Positions 51,080-60,065 of a DNA stretch of 64,000 nt are shown here, in pieces. Under the pieces are notes generated by a model. It worked only from the letters and a program-made list of their open reading frames with translations, made no database searches and was not told where the DNA came from. Numbering within the stretch: position 1 is the first letter of the stretch; each line of letters opens with the position of its first letter. The position numbers and the translations under genes are program-made. Source of the DNA: JACCXG01 sp963785755 (GTDB lineage: Bacteria > Acidobacteriota > Vicinamibacteria > Vicinamibacterales > 2-12-FULL-66-21); the NCBI GenBank assembly GCA_963785755.1, contig CAWAXG010000016.1, positions 52,641 through 116,640 on the forward strand, read 5' to 3'.

Positions 51080-53798
51080 ATGAACCCGATCCGCTCTGCT
51101 GCGGCATTGGTGGTGTTGGCCGTGCTGTTCACGCGGCCAGCCGGGTCGATTCGGCCGGCCGTCACCTCGCAGACGCCGGCGGCGCCGCGCGCGGTGCCCT
51201 GGGCCGATTGGGTGGAACCCACCTTTCCGTTCTTCTCGTCGGTCGTCGATGCGCGCCAGGCCGCCCCGGCATTTCCGGGTGACAACCTGACGCCGCGCGC
51301 GCTCGTGCTCAATCTCGGCCGCGATCACTGGGTCGCGTTCGACACCGATCTGCTCCGCGTGTCTGCCGCCTGGCGGGGCAAGGGGCTCTCGGCGAGAGCC
51401 CTCGCGCCCGGTTCGTATCTCCACCCAGACCGCAAAACCCCGGGCGGCCAGGTGCCGGCGCCCGAGCCTGAGGGAACCCTGTGGGTCGCCAACGGCATCT
51501 ACCCGGGATGGCAGATCGGCGCCGCGGTGCTCGCGGAGGATCCTCGCGAATCCGCCCCGTCGGCGGAAGAGATCGGCCGTGGTCCGCTGCCCGAACGCTT
51601 CGGCCGATTCAAGGCCGTGCGGCTCGTGCGCGATGGCGCGGTCCTCGAGTACACGGCAGCCGGCGCGGACGTTCGGGAGTGGATGACGGTCTTCCAGGCC
51701 GACGGACGCCCGGCGGAATCGTCCATCGTCCGGCACTTCGAGGTTGGGCCGACCAGGGAGTCGCTCTGGCTCGTGGTCGGGCACAAGTCGAAGGAGGTCG
51801 AGGTTTCGCTGGGCACTCGCACCGGGGTGCCGATCGTGCTGGACGCGGTTCCGGCCCCGAAGCAGGGGCTGGCGGCGCGCGATGCGGGGCAGGGGGCCGG
51901 GCGGATCTGGGTGGTGAAGGTCCTGCCACACGACACGCCGATCAACTTCTCGACGGCAATCACCTACGGCGCGAGCATTCCGCCGACGATCGCTCCGCAC
52001 GCGATCCCCACTGACGCCGCGGCGCCCCGCTGGCCTCGCGAGATTACGACGAAGGTGACGCGGTCGACGTCGAAGGACGCCTACGTCGTGGACGACATCG
52101 AGCTGCCGGTCGAGAATCCCTGGCGCCGCAACGTCCGCCCCGGCGACGTCCAGTTCCTCAAGGATGGAACCGGCGCCGTCGTCACGCTCGACGGCGATGT
52201 CTGGCTCGTTCGCGGCCTGCACGAGGCGGGCGGCACGGCGCGCTGGCGGCGGTTCGCGTCCGGCCTGCACGAGCCGCTGACGCTCGCCGTTCGCGATGAA
52301 CAGCTGTATGTCTACGATCGCAATGGCATCTGGCGTCTGCGGGACACGAACGGCGACGGCGAGGCCGACGTCCACGAGTTGTTCTCGAACGCGTTCGCGC
52401 AGACCGCGGACATGCGTGAATTCCCGAACACGATCCGGCTCGCGCCCGATGGCGAGTTCGTCATTGCGAAAGGGAATCAGCAGGCGGTGACGATCGGGAA
52501 GCACAACGGGCACGTGCTCCGCGTGTCCGCCGACGGACGGCGCGCGACGAGCCTCGGCTACGGATTCCGTCAGCCGAACATCGGCGTCAACATCCGCACC
52601 GGCCTCGTCACCGCGAGCGATCAGCAGGGCCACTACATTCCGACCACGCCGCTGCACATCGTCCGCGATCGGCAGTTCTACGGCTTCCTGAGCGACAAGG
52701 AACCACGCGAGCAATACCCCGCGCCGATTGCCGATCCGCTGACCTGGATCCCGCACGCGACAAACGCCTCCGCGATGTCGCAGGTCTGGCTGTTCGGCGC
52801 TCGCATGGGTCCGTTGAACGACGCGCTCGTGCACATCGGGTTCAACAAACCGGAGCTCTTCCGGGTCATGCTCAACGAGCGCAGCGCCAAGCCGCAGGCG
52901 GCGATCGTGAGCATCACGCGGGCATTCGATTTCCCGCCGAACAACGGCGCGGTGAATCCCGGGGACGGCCAGCTGTATATCGCGGGCTTCCAGATCCTCG
53001 GCTGGGGAACGACTGCGAGCCGCCTCACCGGGATGGGGCGGGTGCGGTATACCGGCGCGGTCTCGACTCTACCCAGCGAAGTCGTGCCGATGGACAAGGG
53101 CATCCTCGCGCGTTTCGACGCTGCGCTCGATCGCCAGGCCGCCACGAATCCAGACAACTACTCGATCACGAGCTGGCAGGTACAAGCGCACCTATCAGTA
53201 CGGTTCGCCACAGTTCAAGTCCGACGGCACGCCGGGCATCGATCGGCTCACACCGAGCAGCGCCTATCTCTCGCAGGACGGCCGGTCCGTGTTCATCGCC
53301 GTGCCCGAGATGACGCGCGTGATGCAGATGCGGCTCGGATGGTCGCTCGCCACGTCCGACGGCACGAGGTTCCAGGAGAGCGCGTTCTTCACCCCATTCG
53401 ATCTCCCGCCATTCGACCCGCGCGCGGAGGGATTCGGCGATGTCACCGTCGATCTGTCGCCGCGCGCCGCGTCGGCGATCGCGGCCACTCAGGTCAGCAT
53501 CGAGGAAGGGCAGCGGCTCTATCAGCTCTACGGATGCATGGCGTGTCACTCGACCGACGCGTCGGTGACCCGGCTCGGCCCGACGTTCAAGGGCCTGTTC
53601 GGCGCGGAGCGGCCATACGCGAAAGGCGTCCTGCGCACGACCGCCACCGAAGCATACCTGCGCGAATCAATCCTCGAGCCGGCGTCGAAGGTCGTCGCCG
53701 GCTACGAGCGCGGCGAATCCGGCATGCCGAGCTACGCCGGGGTGCTCAATGAACAGCAGGTTGAATCGATACTTCTGTTTATTAAGAGTCTGAAGTAG
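51080..53798 (+). CDS. Secreted propeller protein with C-terminal cytochrome c domain (DUF6797-like), frameshifted as read
   Basis: The protein of about 905 residues has a signal peptide and an N-terminal domain with NLGRDHWVAFDTDLLRVS that resembles DUF6797. A dehydrogenase-like propeller (FLKDGTGAVVTLDGDVWLV, IWRLRDTNGDGEADV, APDGEFVIAKGN) comes next. The C-terminal cytochrome c has CMACHS and a distal Met region ESGMPSYAGVL. One extra G in GGTAC (53179-53183) breaks the frame; removing it restores YKRTYQYGSPQFKSDG. I take it as one intact gene with a consensus error. Role by family: oxidation of a sugar or polyol outside the cytoplasm with electron transfer through the heme. A word array starts three bases after the stop. 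Confidence 0.85.
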
Positions 53799-53800
53799 TC

Positions 53801-53967
53801 GGTTCAAGGGTTCAGGAGTTCAGAGGTTCATTGGTTCGGGTTCAAAGGTTCAATGGTTCGGAGGTTCAGAGTCGTGCTGAACTCTTGAACTCGAACCCTT
53901 GAACACCTGAACCCTTGAACCCGAACCTTGAACCCCTGAACCCTTGAACCCTTGAACCTTTGAACCG
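53801..53967. repeat. GGTTCAA inverted word-array hairpin
   Basis: About ten GGTTCAA-type words run up to a loop (AGTCGTGCTGA), and then about eleven TTGAACC-type words run down. This makes a 167-base near-palindromic structure filling the whole intergenic region. Its last TTGAACC ends three bases before the GTG start of the permease, which has no Shine-Dalgarno sequence. Confidence 0.85.
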
Positions 53968-53969
53968 AT

Positions 53970-56462
53970 GTGTTTGTTAACGACATTTATTACGCCGCCC
54001 GCCAGCTAGCGCACACGCGCGTCTTCACCGCGATCGCCGTGATCACGCTCGCCCTCGGCATCGGCGGCAACACGGTCTTCTTCGCGGCCGTGAACGCGAT
54101 GGTCCTTCGACCGATTCGGGCCACGCAGACCGACGGCTTGTACTACGTCCGGTTCTTCAACAAGCGGATGGGGAGCCATGGGCCGCTGACCGAGGCTCAG
54201 TTCCGGCGGCTGGAAGCCAATGCTCCCGCCTCGATCGCGCGCCTCGGCGCGGTGTCGTCGTTCGGGGTGCCGGTCGTGGCGGCCATCCCTGGCCGGGCCG
54301 AGCGGATCGACGCCGAAGTCGTCACCTCAGGCTATTTGCTGGCGCTCAACCTGGCGCCCCAGGCCGGACGGCTGTTCGTCCGCGAAGACGACATCGCAGA
54401 TGCCGGGCCCGTCGCGATCATCAGCGACCGGCTGTGGCGCGAGTGGTTCGACGGTGATCGCGCGCCGATTGGACAGCTCACGTTGCGCCTGAATGGCGTG
54501 CCCTTCACCGTCGTCGGGGTCGCGCCCCGCGGATATCGCGGCATGGCGGGCGCGTTCTATGGCAGCGCTGATGTGTGGTTGACGACGGCCGGGGCTCCCC
54601 GGATCGCGATCGGCGCCACCGGGCGGCGCGCCCTCGGCTTCGGGTATTGGACGACGTTCGTCAGACCGCTCGCGGGCACGGGTCAAGGCGAGGCGGAAGC
54701 CGCGATCCATGCCGTGCTTTCGTCCGCACCGGAGGATCCACCCGCGTTGCACACCCTGGTGCGACTGCAATCCGCCTCGAGTTTCATCGGCCAAGATCGA
54801 TTGACGAAGACAGGCATCACCGTCGTGGCGCTGTCCGGCCTGCTGCTCCTCGCCGCGTGCGCCAACCTGGCGAACATGCTGTTCGCGCGCGGCGCGCAGC
54901 GCGCGGGCGAGGTCGCCGTGCGGCTGTCGCTCGGCGCCAGCCGCGGGCGGATCTTCCGCTTGTTCCTGATCGAGAGCGTGCTCGTGGCGGCGATGGCCTC
55001 CGTGGCCGGTCTGGCGATCGCGCTCGGCTCGACCTCGCTGCTCGGTGCGGCGCTGCCCTCCGTTCGCGGGCGCAATTTCAGGCTGTTCGTCGATCTCGCG
55101 CCGGATTATCGCGTCTTCCTGTTCGTCTTCGGCGTGGGGGCCGTGGCCGCGTTCGCCGTCGGCGTCGTCGCGGCCTGGCGCGCGTCCGGGGTGAGGCCGC
55201 TCCAGGCGCTGGCCTCGTCTGGAGTCGCGATCGGTGCGACGTCCAGAAGTCATCGTCTGCGTGCCGGGCTGGTTGCGCTCCAGGTGACGGCGGCGGTGTT
55301 GCTGCTCATGGGCGCGGGCCTGTATCTGCGGATGACGGAAAAGGCGCTCGACCGCTACGTCAGCTTCGACACTGCGCCGATCGCTACGGCCTTGATCGAC
55401 ATGCGGCTGCACGGCTACCACGAAGCGCGCGGCCGGGCGGTGTTCGATCGCGTGCTTCAGGGCGTACGCGCCTTGCCGGGCGTGGAGCATGCCGCGCTGG
55501 CGGACGGATTTCCCGGCGGCGCCTACTCGGCCACCAGGCCTGTCCTGATCGTGACCGGGAAGGAAGTGAAGAGCGTCGAGGACGGAGTCATCCGTGAGAT
55601 CGAAGGCTCGCAGCGAAAGCTCAGCGCGGGATACGCCGGGGTGTCTCCCGGTTTTCTCGAGACCGTGGGGCTGGCGCTCGGTCGCGGGCGCGAGATTGGC
55701 AGCATCGATCAGGACAGCACGCCGCTGGTTGCCGTCGTCAGCGACAGCGTGGCCCGTCTGCTGTGGCCCGGTCAGGACGCGCTCGGCAAGACGCTGATGT
55801 TCGGCAACGACGGTCACTGGCGAACGGTCGTCGGCATCTGTGACGATCCGATTGCGGCCAACGTCGAGTCGCCACTGGTCAGTCCGGCGAACCTCGTGCT
55901 GATCCCGGCGACACAATGGTACCGGCCGGAGATGCTCATCGTCCTTCGCGCACGAAATCCGGCCGCTCAACTCGAGCCCGTGCGCGGCGCCATCCGCGCC
56001 ATCGACGAAAACGTCGCAGCGTTCGACGTGGCGACGGCGGACGACTCGATCATGTCGTGGGCCGCGCCGCTTCATGCCGCGACAATCCTCATGACGGGGC
56101 TCGGCGTGCTCGCGCTGATCATCGCAACGCTCGGCATCTATGGCGTCGTCGCCTACGTGGTCAGTCTGCGCACGCGCGAATTCGGGATACGGATGGCGCT
56201 CGGCGCCAGGCCGGCGCAGGTGATCAAGCTCGTCGCGGACGAGGCCGTCAACCTGCTGCTCGTCGGGCTGCTGTTCGGCGTCTTCGTGACCAGCATCGCG
56301 GAACGGTATTTCCAGAGTCAGATGTTCGGTTTCATGCCGAACGAAATCTCCACATGGGTCGTGGTGCTGAGCCTGATCGTCGTCGTGGGGCTGGCCGCGG
56401 CGTTCGGGCCGGCACGACGGGCATCACGTATCGACCCGAACGTTGCCCTGCGTGAGCTGTGA
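53970..56462 (+). CDS. Large FtsX/MacB-type permease (acidobacterial orphan permease)
   Basis: The 830-residue protein has the N-terminal helix TAIAVITLALGIGGNTVFFAAV and a MacB periplasmic core. A first FtsX block (GLLLLAACANLANMLFARGAQRAGEVAVRLSLGA) and middle helices follow, then a second periplasmic domain and a final FtsX block (IATLGIYGVVAYVVSLRTREFGIRMALGARPAQV). It ends DPNVALREL. There is no ATPase. It has the same layout as 37120-39594 but is clearly diverged. The start GTG at 53970 directly follows the word array and lacks a ribosome site; leaderless or array-derived initiation is possible. The DinB gene follows with a short overlap of signals. Confidence 0.9.
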   Translation: MFVNDIYYAARQLAHTRVFTAIAVITLALGIGGNTVFFAAVNAMVLRPIRATQTDGLYYVRFFNKRMGSHGPLTEAQFRRLEANAPASIARLGAVSSFGVPVVAAIPGRAERIDAEVVTSGYLLALNLAPQAGRLFVREDDIADAGPVAIISDRLWREWFDGDRAPIGQLTLRLNGVPFTVVGVAPRGYRGMAGAFYGSADVWLTTAGAPRIAIGATGRRALGFGYWTTFVRPLAGTGQGEAEAAIHAVLSSAPEDPPALHTLVRLQSASSFIGQDRLTKTGITVVALSGLLLLAACANLANMLFARGAQRAGEVAVRLSLGASRGRIFRLFLIESVLVAAMASVAGLAIALGSTSLLGAALPSVRGRNFRLFVDLAPDYRVFLFVFGVGAVAAFAVGVVAAWRASGVRPLQALASSGVAIGATSRSHRLRAGLVALQVTAAVLLLMGAGLYLRMTEKALDRYVSFDTAPIATALIDMRLHGYHEARGRAVFDRVLQGVRALPGVEHAALADGFPGGAYSATRPVLIVTGKEVKSVEDGVIREIEGSQRKLSAGYAGVSPGFLETVGLALGRGREIGSIDQDSTPLVAVVSDSVARLLWPGQDALGKTLMFGNDGHWRTVVGICDDPIAANVESPLVSPANLVLIPATQWYRPEMLIVLRARNPAAQLEPVRGAIRAIDENVAAFDVATADDSIMSWAAPLHAATILMTGLGVLALIIATLGIYGVVAYVVSLRTREFGIRMALGARPAQVIKLVADEAVNLLLVGLLFGVFVTSIAERYFQSQMFGFMPNEISTWVVVLSLIVVVGLAAAFGPARRASRIDPNVALREL

Positions 56463-56470
56463 GGATCGTC

Positions 56471-57064
56471 ATGATGCGCAGCCTGGCGTTGGCTATCGGT
56501 CTCCTGGTTCTGGCGTCCGCAGCCCCGGTTGCGGAAGAGATGCAGCTGATGGAGCGGCAGCGTCTCGTCTCGCATTTAGAGATGACCGCGGGCTGGTTTC
56601 TCGATGAAGTGTCGACGCTGTCGCGACCGCAGCTCGAATTCCGGCGCGCGGCGGGCTCGTGGAACATCCTCGAGGTAATCGATCACCTCGTTCTCGTCGG
56701 TCAGATTTACTGGGACGATTTGCAGCAGGCGCTCAAGACCCCGCCCAGAGACCTGGGGCTATCGGGTCAGGACGCACACATCCTGTGGTACGGCATCGAT
56801 CGCGCGCATCGGGAGACCGCCATCCCGTCCGAGAATCCGGGCAAGAAGCTTCCCGATCTGCAGGCGGCGCTGGCGAATTACCGGAAACATCACGCGCGGC
56901 TGCTGCAGTACGTCAGGACGACCAAGGACGACCTCCGGAGCCATTACGTCGAGAGGCAGCGGTCCGACGCGTATCAGTGGGCGCTGCTGATCTCGACGCA
57001 CGAGCAGCGGCACATCCTTCAGATCCGGGAAATCAAGGCGGATTCCAAGTACCCCAAGAAATAA
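56471..57064 (+). CDS. DinB superfamily protein
   Basis: The 197-residue product has a short hydrophobic start (LALAIGLLVLASAAPVA, probable signal peptide). The DinB four-helix bundle shows GSWNILEVIDHLVLVGQIYWDDLQ with one metal His, and ALLISTHEQRHILQIREIK with the others, giving three His ligands. DinB-type proteins include metal-dependent thiol transferases, but many are uncharacterised. TGAGGA overlaps the permease stop and sits 5 bases before the ATG at 56471, so it is translationally coupled to the permease. A GTG at 56459 is the alternative start. Confidence 0.83.
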   Translation: MMRSLALAIGLLVLASAAPVAEEMQLMERQRLVSHLEMTAGWFLDEVSTLSRPQLEFRRAAGSWNILEVIDHLVLVGQIYWDDLQQALKTPPRDLGLSGQDAHILWYGIDRAHRETAIPSENPGKKLPDLQAALANYRKHHARLLQYVRTTKDDLRSHYVERQRSDAYQWALLISTHEQRHILQIREIKADSKYPKK

Positions 57065-57225
57065 ACTCCAACTCCCAACCTCCAACTCCCTAAAAAGAGA
57101 GTTCGCTGCGTGCACCAGCTGGCGTGAAAGCCGTCATGAAGGGCAAGGCGCGGCGACTCGTCACCGCAGATAGGTACGAACGATTCCTTTGGGAGTTGGA
57201 GCTGGAGATATGGGAGTTGAGATAT
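57065..57225. repeat. AACTCCC-flanked element, copy 1
   Basis: Terminal AACTCCC words (CTCCAACTCCCAACCTCCAACTCCC) at the left and GGGAGTTGG words at the right enclose an approximately 110-base core. The core contains GTGAAAGCCGTCA and ACGAACGATTCC. It is homologous, in the same orientation, to 58421-58570. The two copies flank the membrane protein gene between them. Confidence 0.85.
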
Positions 57226-57226
57226 G

Positions 57227-58297
57227 TTAGACGATCCACGCGCCGAAGCCCCAGCAGATCAAAGCATTCGTGGTCGCCATCGTGAAATCGTCCGTGCCTC
57301 GCGGCGAGTACAGCTCCAGCAGCGTGTTCGAGATCGCGATCACCACTGCCAGGGCGATCCACGGCGCCGTCAGGCCGTGCGCCAGGACGAGGGCGCAGCA
57401 GAAGATCAGCCCGCCGGCGAGGCCCGAGAGGGTTCCGCCGATCGACTTGCGATTGACGTCGCCGATGCCCCAGACCCGCAGCGTCTGCTTGCCGAACAAC
57501 GAGCCGCCCACCTCCGAGAGCGCGTCGATGACGATGTAGGAGCCCCAGATCAGGGCAAAGACGACGGCGAACTCGGCCGGAGCGAACACCTGTCCGAGCT
57601 GGCCGCCGATCGGGACCAGGATGAATTTGAACGCGGTCCAGAGCGAGCTGATGAGCAGGCAATTGGCCCGGGCGAGCACGCCGTCCATGACGCGGGACTG
57701 GGGTCCGTAGAACGCTGCCGCGAGAAACCCGTTCGAGTAGTAGAAGGCGAGGAACACCCAGCTCGCGACGACCGCATCGAACAGATTCTCCTGCAGGAAC
57801 ATGGTGGCGAATCCGGGCGTCTGCTGCGCCTTCACCTGCAGGTAGACGTAGAAGAACCCGGCCGCTCCGAGTGTGATGAAGCGGCCGCGGCGTCCGATCA
57901 TGTCGATGATGCGAATCCGGCGCTCGGAGTGGCGCTCCAGCAGGGCCGACACCTCGAACGGGGTCGACATTCGCGATGAGAAGGCCTGACGCCGCTCCTC
58001 TTTCGTGAAGCCGGCGACGTACTTCAGCAGGACGTTCTTGACCCCGTACCAGATGAAGCCCCAGATGACGTTGAAGAAGAGGATCCCCGTGAAGACCCGG
58101 ATCAGTCCCGCGCGCCCGCCGTCGTAGCGCTGGAAGAAGAAGGCGTCGCCGCCGCTGACGGTCATCACGAGCCAGAAGAGCGTCAGGGCTGTGTTGAAGG
58201 CCAGCCCGCCGCGGAAAATCCGATCCGCCGTCCGGCGGCGATCGAGGAAGGCTGCCGACGGAGGCGCAGACGCGGTCGCCGCGATGGAAGAGGTCAT
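57227..58297 (-). CDS. Multi-pass membrane protein, dolichol/phytol-kinase-like
   Basis: The 356-residue protein has about nine predicted helices. Its C-terminal half carries motifs typical of CTP-dependent polyprenol kinases: DALSEVGGSLFGKQTLRVWG, NRKSIGGTLSG, and ELYSPRGTDDFTM, corresponding to the D-x(2)-E/G-x(2)-GK, KS-x-EGT and acidic loop. The N-terminal helices are less conserved. If correct it would phosphorylate a polyprenol or phytol-like alcohol with CTP at the inner membrane. This is an inference from motifs, and other CTP-transferase relatives cannot be excluded. The ATG at 58297 is chosen; the longer frame reads through the repeat element. Confidence 0.65.
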   Translation of the reverse strand: MTSSIAATASAPPSAAFLDRRRTADRIFRGGLAFNTALTLFWLVMTVSGGDAFFFQRYDGGRAGLIRVFTGILFFNVIWGFIWYGVKNVLLKYVAGFTKEERRQAFSSRMSTPFEVSALLERHSERRIRIIDMIGRRGRFITLGAAGFFYVYLQVKAQQTPGFATMFLQENLFDAVVASWVFLAFYYSNGFLAAAFYGPQSRVMDGVLARANCLLISSLWTAFKFILVPIGGQLGQVFAPAEFAVVFALIWGSYIVIDALSEVGGSLFGKQTLRVWGIGDVNRKSIGGTLSGLAGGLIFCCALVLAHGLTAPWIALAVVIAISNTLLELYSPRGTDDFTMATTNALICWGFGAWIV

Positions 58298-58420
58298 GTC
58301 GTCCCGTGTATCGGCAGGAAAGACGGAAGTGTAACGGAATCCTGCGGGTCCTATACGAGTGCCCGGCGACAGCGGTTCAGGTCGGTTCTTGCTGCCAAAG
58401 CCGGCATGACTCCTTTGTGA

Positions 58421-58570
58421 CAACTTCCAACTCCCAACCTCCAACTCCCAAAGAGAGCCGCTCGTACCAGCGGAGTGAAAGCCGTCACGGATGGGCAATA
58501 CGTGGCGACTTGCACCCAGATGGCACGAACGATTCTGTTTGGGAGTTGGGAGTTGGGAGTTGGGAGTTGT
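58421..58570. repeat. AACTCCC-flanked element, copy 2
   Basis: It has the same architecture and core as copy 1, with left CAACTTCCAACTCCCAACC, core GTGAAAGCCGTCA and ACGAACGATTC, and right end of four GGGAGTTG words. A small stem CCGCT/AGCGG lies in the core. It ends 48 bases before the P450 start. Confidence 0.85.
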
Positions 58571-58617
58571 CACTACTGAGATTCTCAGCACCCCTGGTAA
58601 GGCGCTAGGATGACGTA

Positions 58618-59986
58618 ATGCCTCCGCCCCCCGGCCCGCGTGACCGCTTTTTCGGGCTGGTCCTCGCCGAGCGTATGCGGCGGGACCGGCTCGGCACGCT
58701 CATTCAGCTCGCCCGCGACTATGGCGATGTCGTCGGCTTCCGTGTCGGCCGTCAGCCCTTCGCCCTGCTGAACCATCCCGATCACGTCGAGGACGTGCTC
58801 ATCACGCGCGCGCGGTCGTTCAAGAAGGGGCGCGCGCTCGAACGCGCGAAGCGCGTCCTCGGCAACGGCCTGTTGACCAGTGAAGCGGAGACGCACCTGC
58901 GTCAACGGCGGCTCGTTCAGCCGTCGTTCCACCGCGAGCGAATTGCCGCCTACGCCGCTGCGATGATCACGCACGCGAATACGGTGGCGGAACGCTGGCG
59001 CGAGGGGGACGAGCTGGATATCGCCGCGGAAATGAACCGCGTGACGCTGACGATCGTGGCCGACACGCTGTTCGGCGCCGACGTCGGTGCCGACGCCAAG
59101 GGGGTCCGCGAGGCGCTGACGACCGTGTTCGAGATGTTCCCGATCACGATGTCGCCGTTCGCGCCGATTCTCGAGCGCCTGCCGCTGCCGGTCGTGCGCC
59201 GCTACCGGCGCGCTCAAGCCGATCTCGATCGCGTGATCTTCCGGATCATCGAAGAACGCCGTGCCCGGCCGGACGACCGCGGCGATCTGCTGTCGATGCT
59301 GCTGCTGGCAGCCGACGATGAGGGCGACGGCAGCCGGATGAGCGACGCGCAGGTTCGCGACGAGGTGATGACGCTCTTCCTCGCCGGTCATGAGACGACG
59401 GCCAACGCGCTGACCTGGACGTGGCTGCTGCTCGCGCAGCATCCGGAGGTCGAGAGCCGGCTCCATGCGGAGCTCGATGCCGTGCTGGGCGCGCGCCTGC
59501 CGGCGCCGGAAGATGCCGTTCGACTCGGGTATTCGCGAAGAATCCTCGCCGAGTCGATGCGCCTGTATCCACCCGCCTGGGCGATCGGCCGCCGCGCGCT
59601 CGAGGATGTCGAGATCGGCGGCTACACGATCAGCCGCGGGACGGTCGTGCTCATCTCACAGTACCTGGTGCACCACGACCGGCGCTTCTTCACTGACCCG
59701 GATCAGTCCGATCCCGATCGCTGGCTGCCCGAGCGGGTGAAAGCGAGACCGAAGTACCTGGTACTTCCCGTTTGGCGGCGGCACGCGCGTCTGCATCGGC
59801 GAGTCGTTCGCCTGGACCGAAGGCGTTCTCGTTCTGGCTGCCCTGGCGCGGCGCTGGCGGCTCGCGTCGCTCGAAACAGAAGTCGTCCCGCTGCAGCCGG
59901 TCCTCACCCTGCGGCCCGCGCGCGGCATCCGGATGCGGGCAATGGCCAGGTGCGCCGAGCTAGCGACCCGTAGCTCACTTGAGTGA
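58618..59986 (+). CDS. Cytochrome P450, frameshifted just before the heme motif
   Basis: The protein of about 455 residues is a soluble bacterial P450. The oxygen-activation helix I motif is AGHETTANAL, the K-helix ExxR is ESMRLYPP, and the meander reads SDPDRWLPERV. The heme loop FPFGGGTRVCIGESFAW is in a different frame from what precedes it. One extra G in GGTAC (59760-59764) is responsible, and removing it gives KYLYFPFGGG. The corrected gene stops at 59984-59986; the uncorrected frame stops at 59973. As read, the heme-ligand Cys is lost. The CYP family and substrate are unknown, and no redox partner is nearby. Confidence 0.88.
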
Positions 59987-60065
59987 GCATGAACGGTCCT
60001 ACGGCAGTTGCACAAAGGCCGCAAAGCCGCTAAAGCGAATGCTGGGTTCAGTGACAACGGACCGC

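Noticed and set aside
50939..52834. Minus-strand open frame of 631 codons
   Set aside because: It is antisense to the DUF6797-like propeller protein and runs into a word array.
53801..53967. CRISPR array
   Set aside because: The repeated units are only 7-8 bases, without 20-40 base spacers, and appear in inverted arms; no cas gene is present.
54327..56075. Minus-strand open frame of 582 codons
   Set aside because: It is antisense to the FtsX-type permease, with arginine/histidine-rich nonsense composition.
57065..58570. Classical composite transposon or insertion sequence
   Set aside because: The flanking elements are about 150 bases, encode no transposase, and no target duplication can be identified from this sequence alone.
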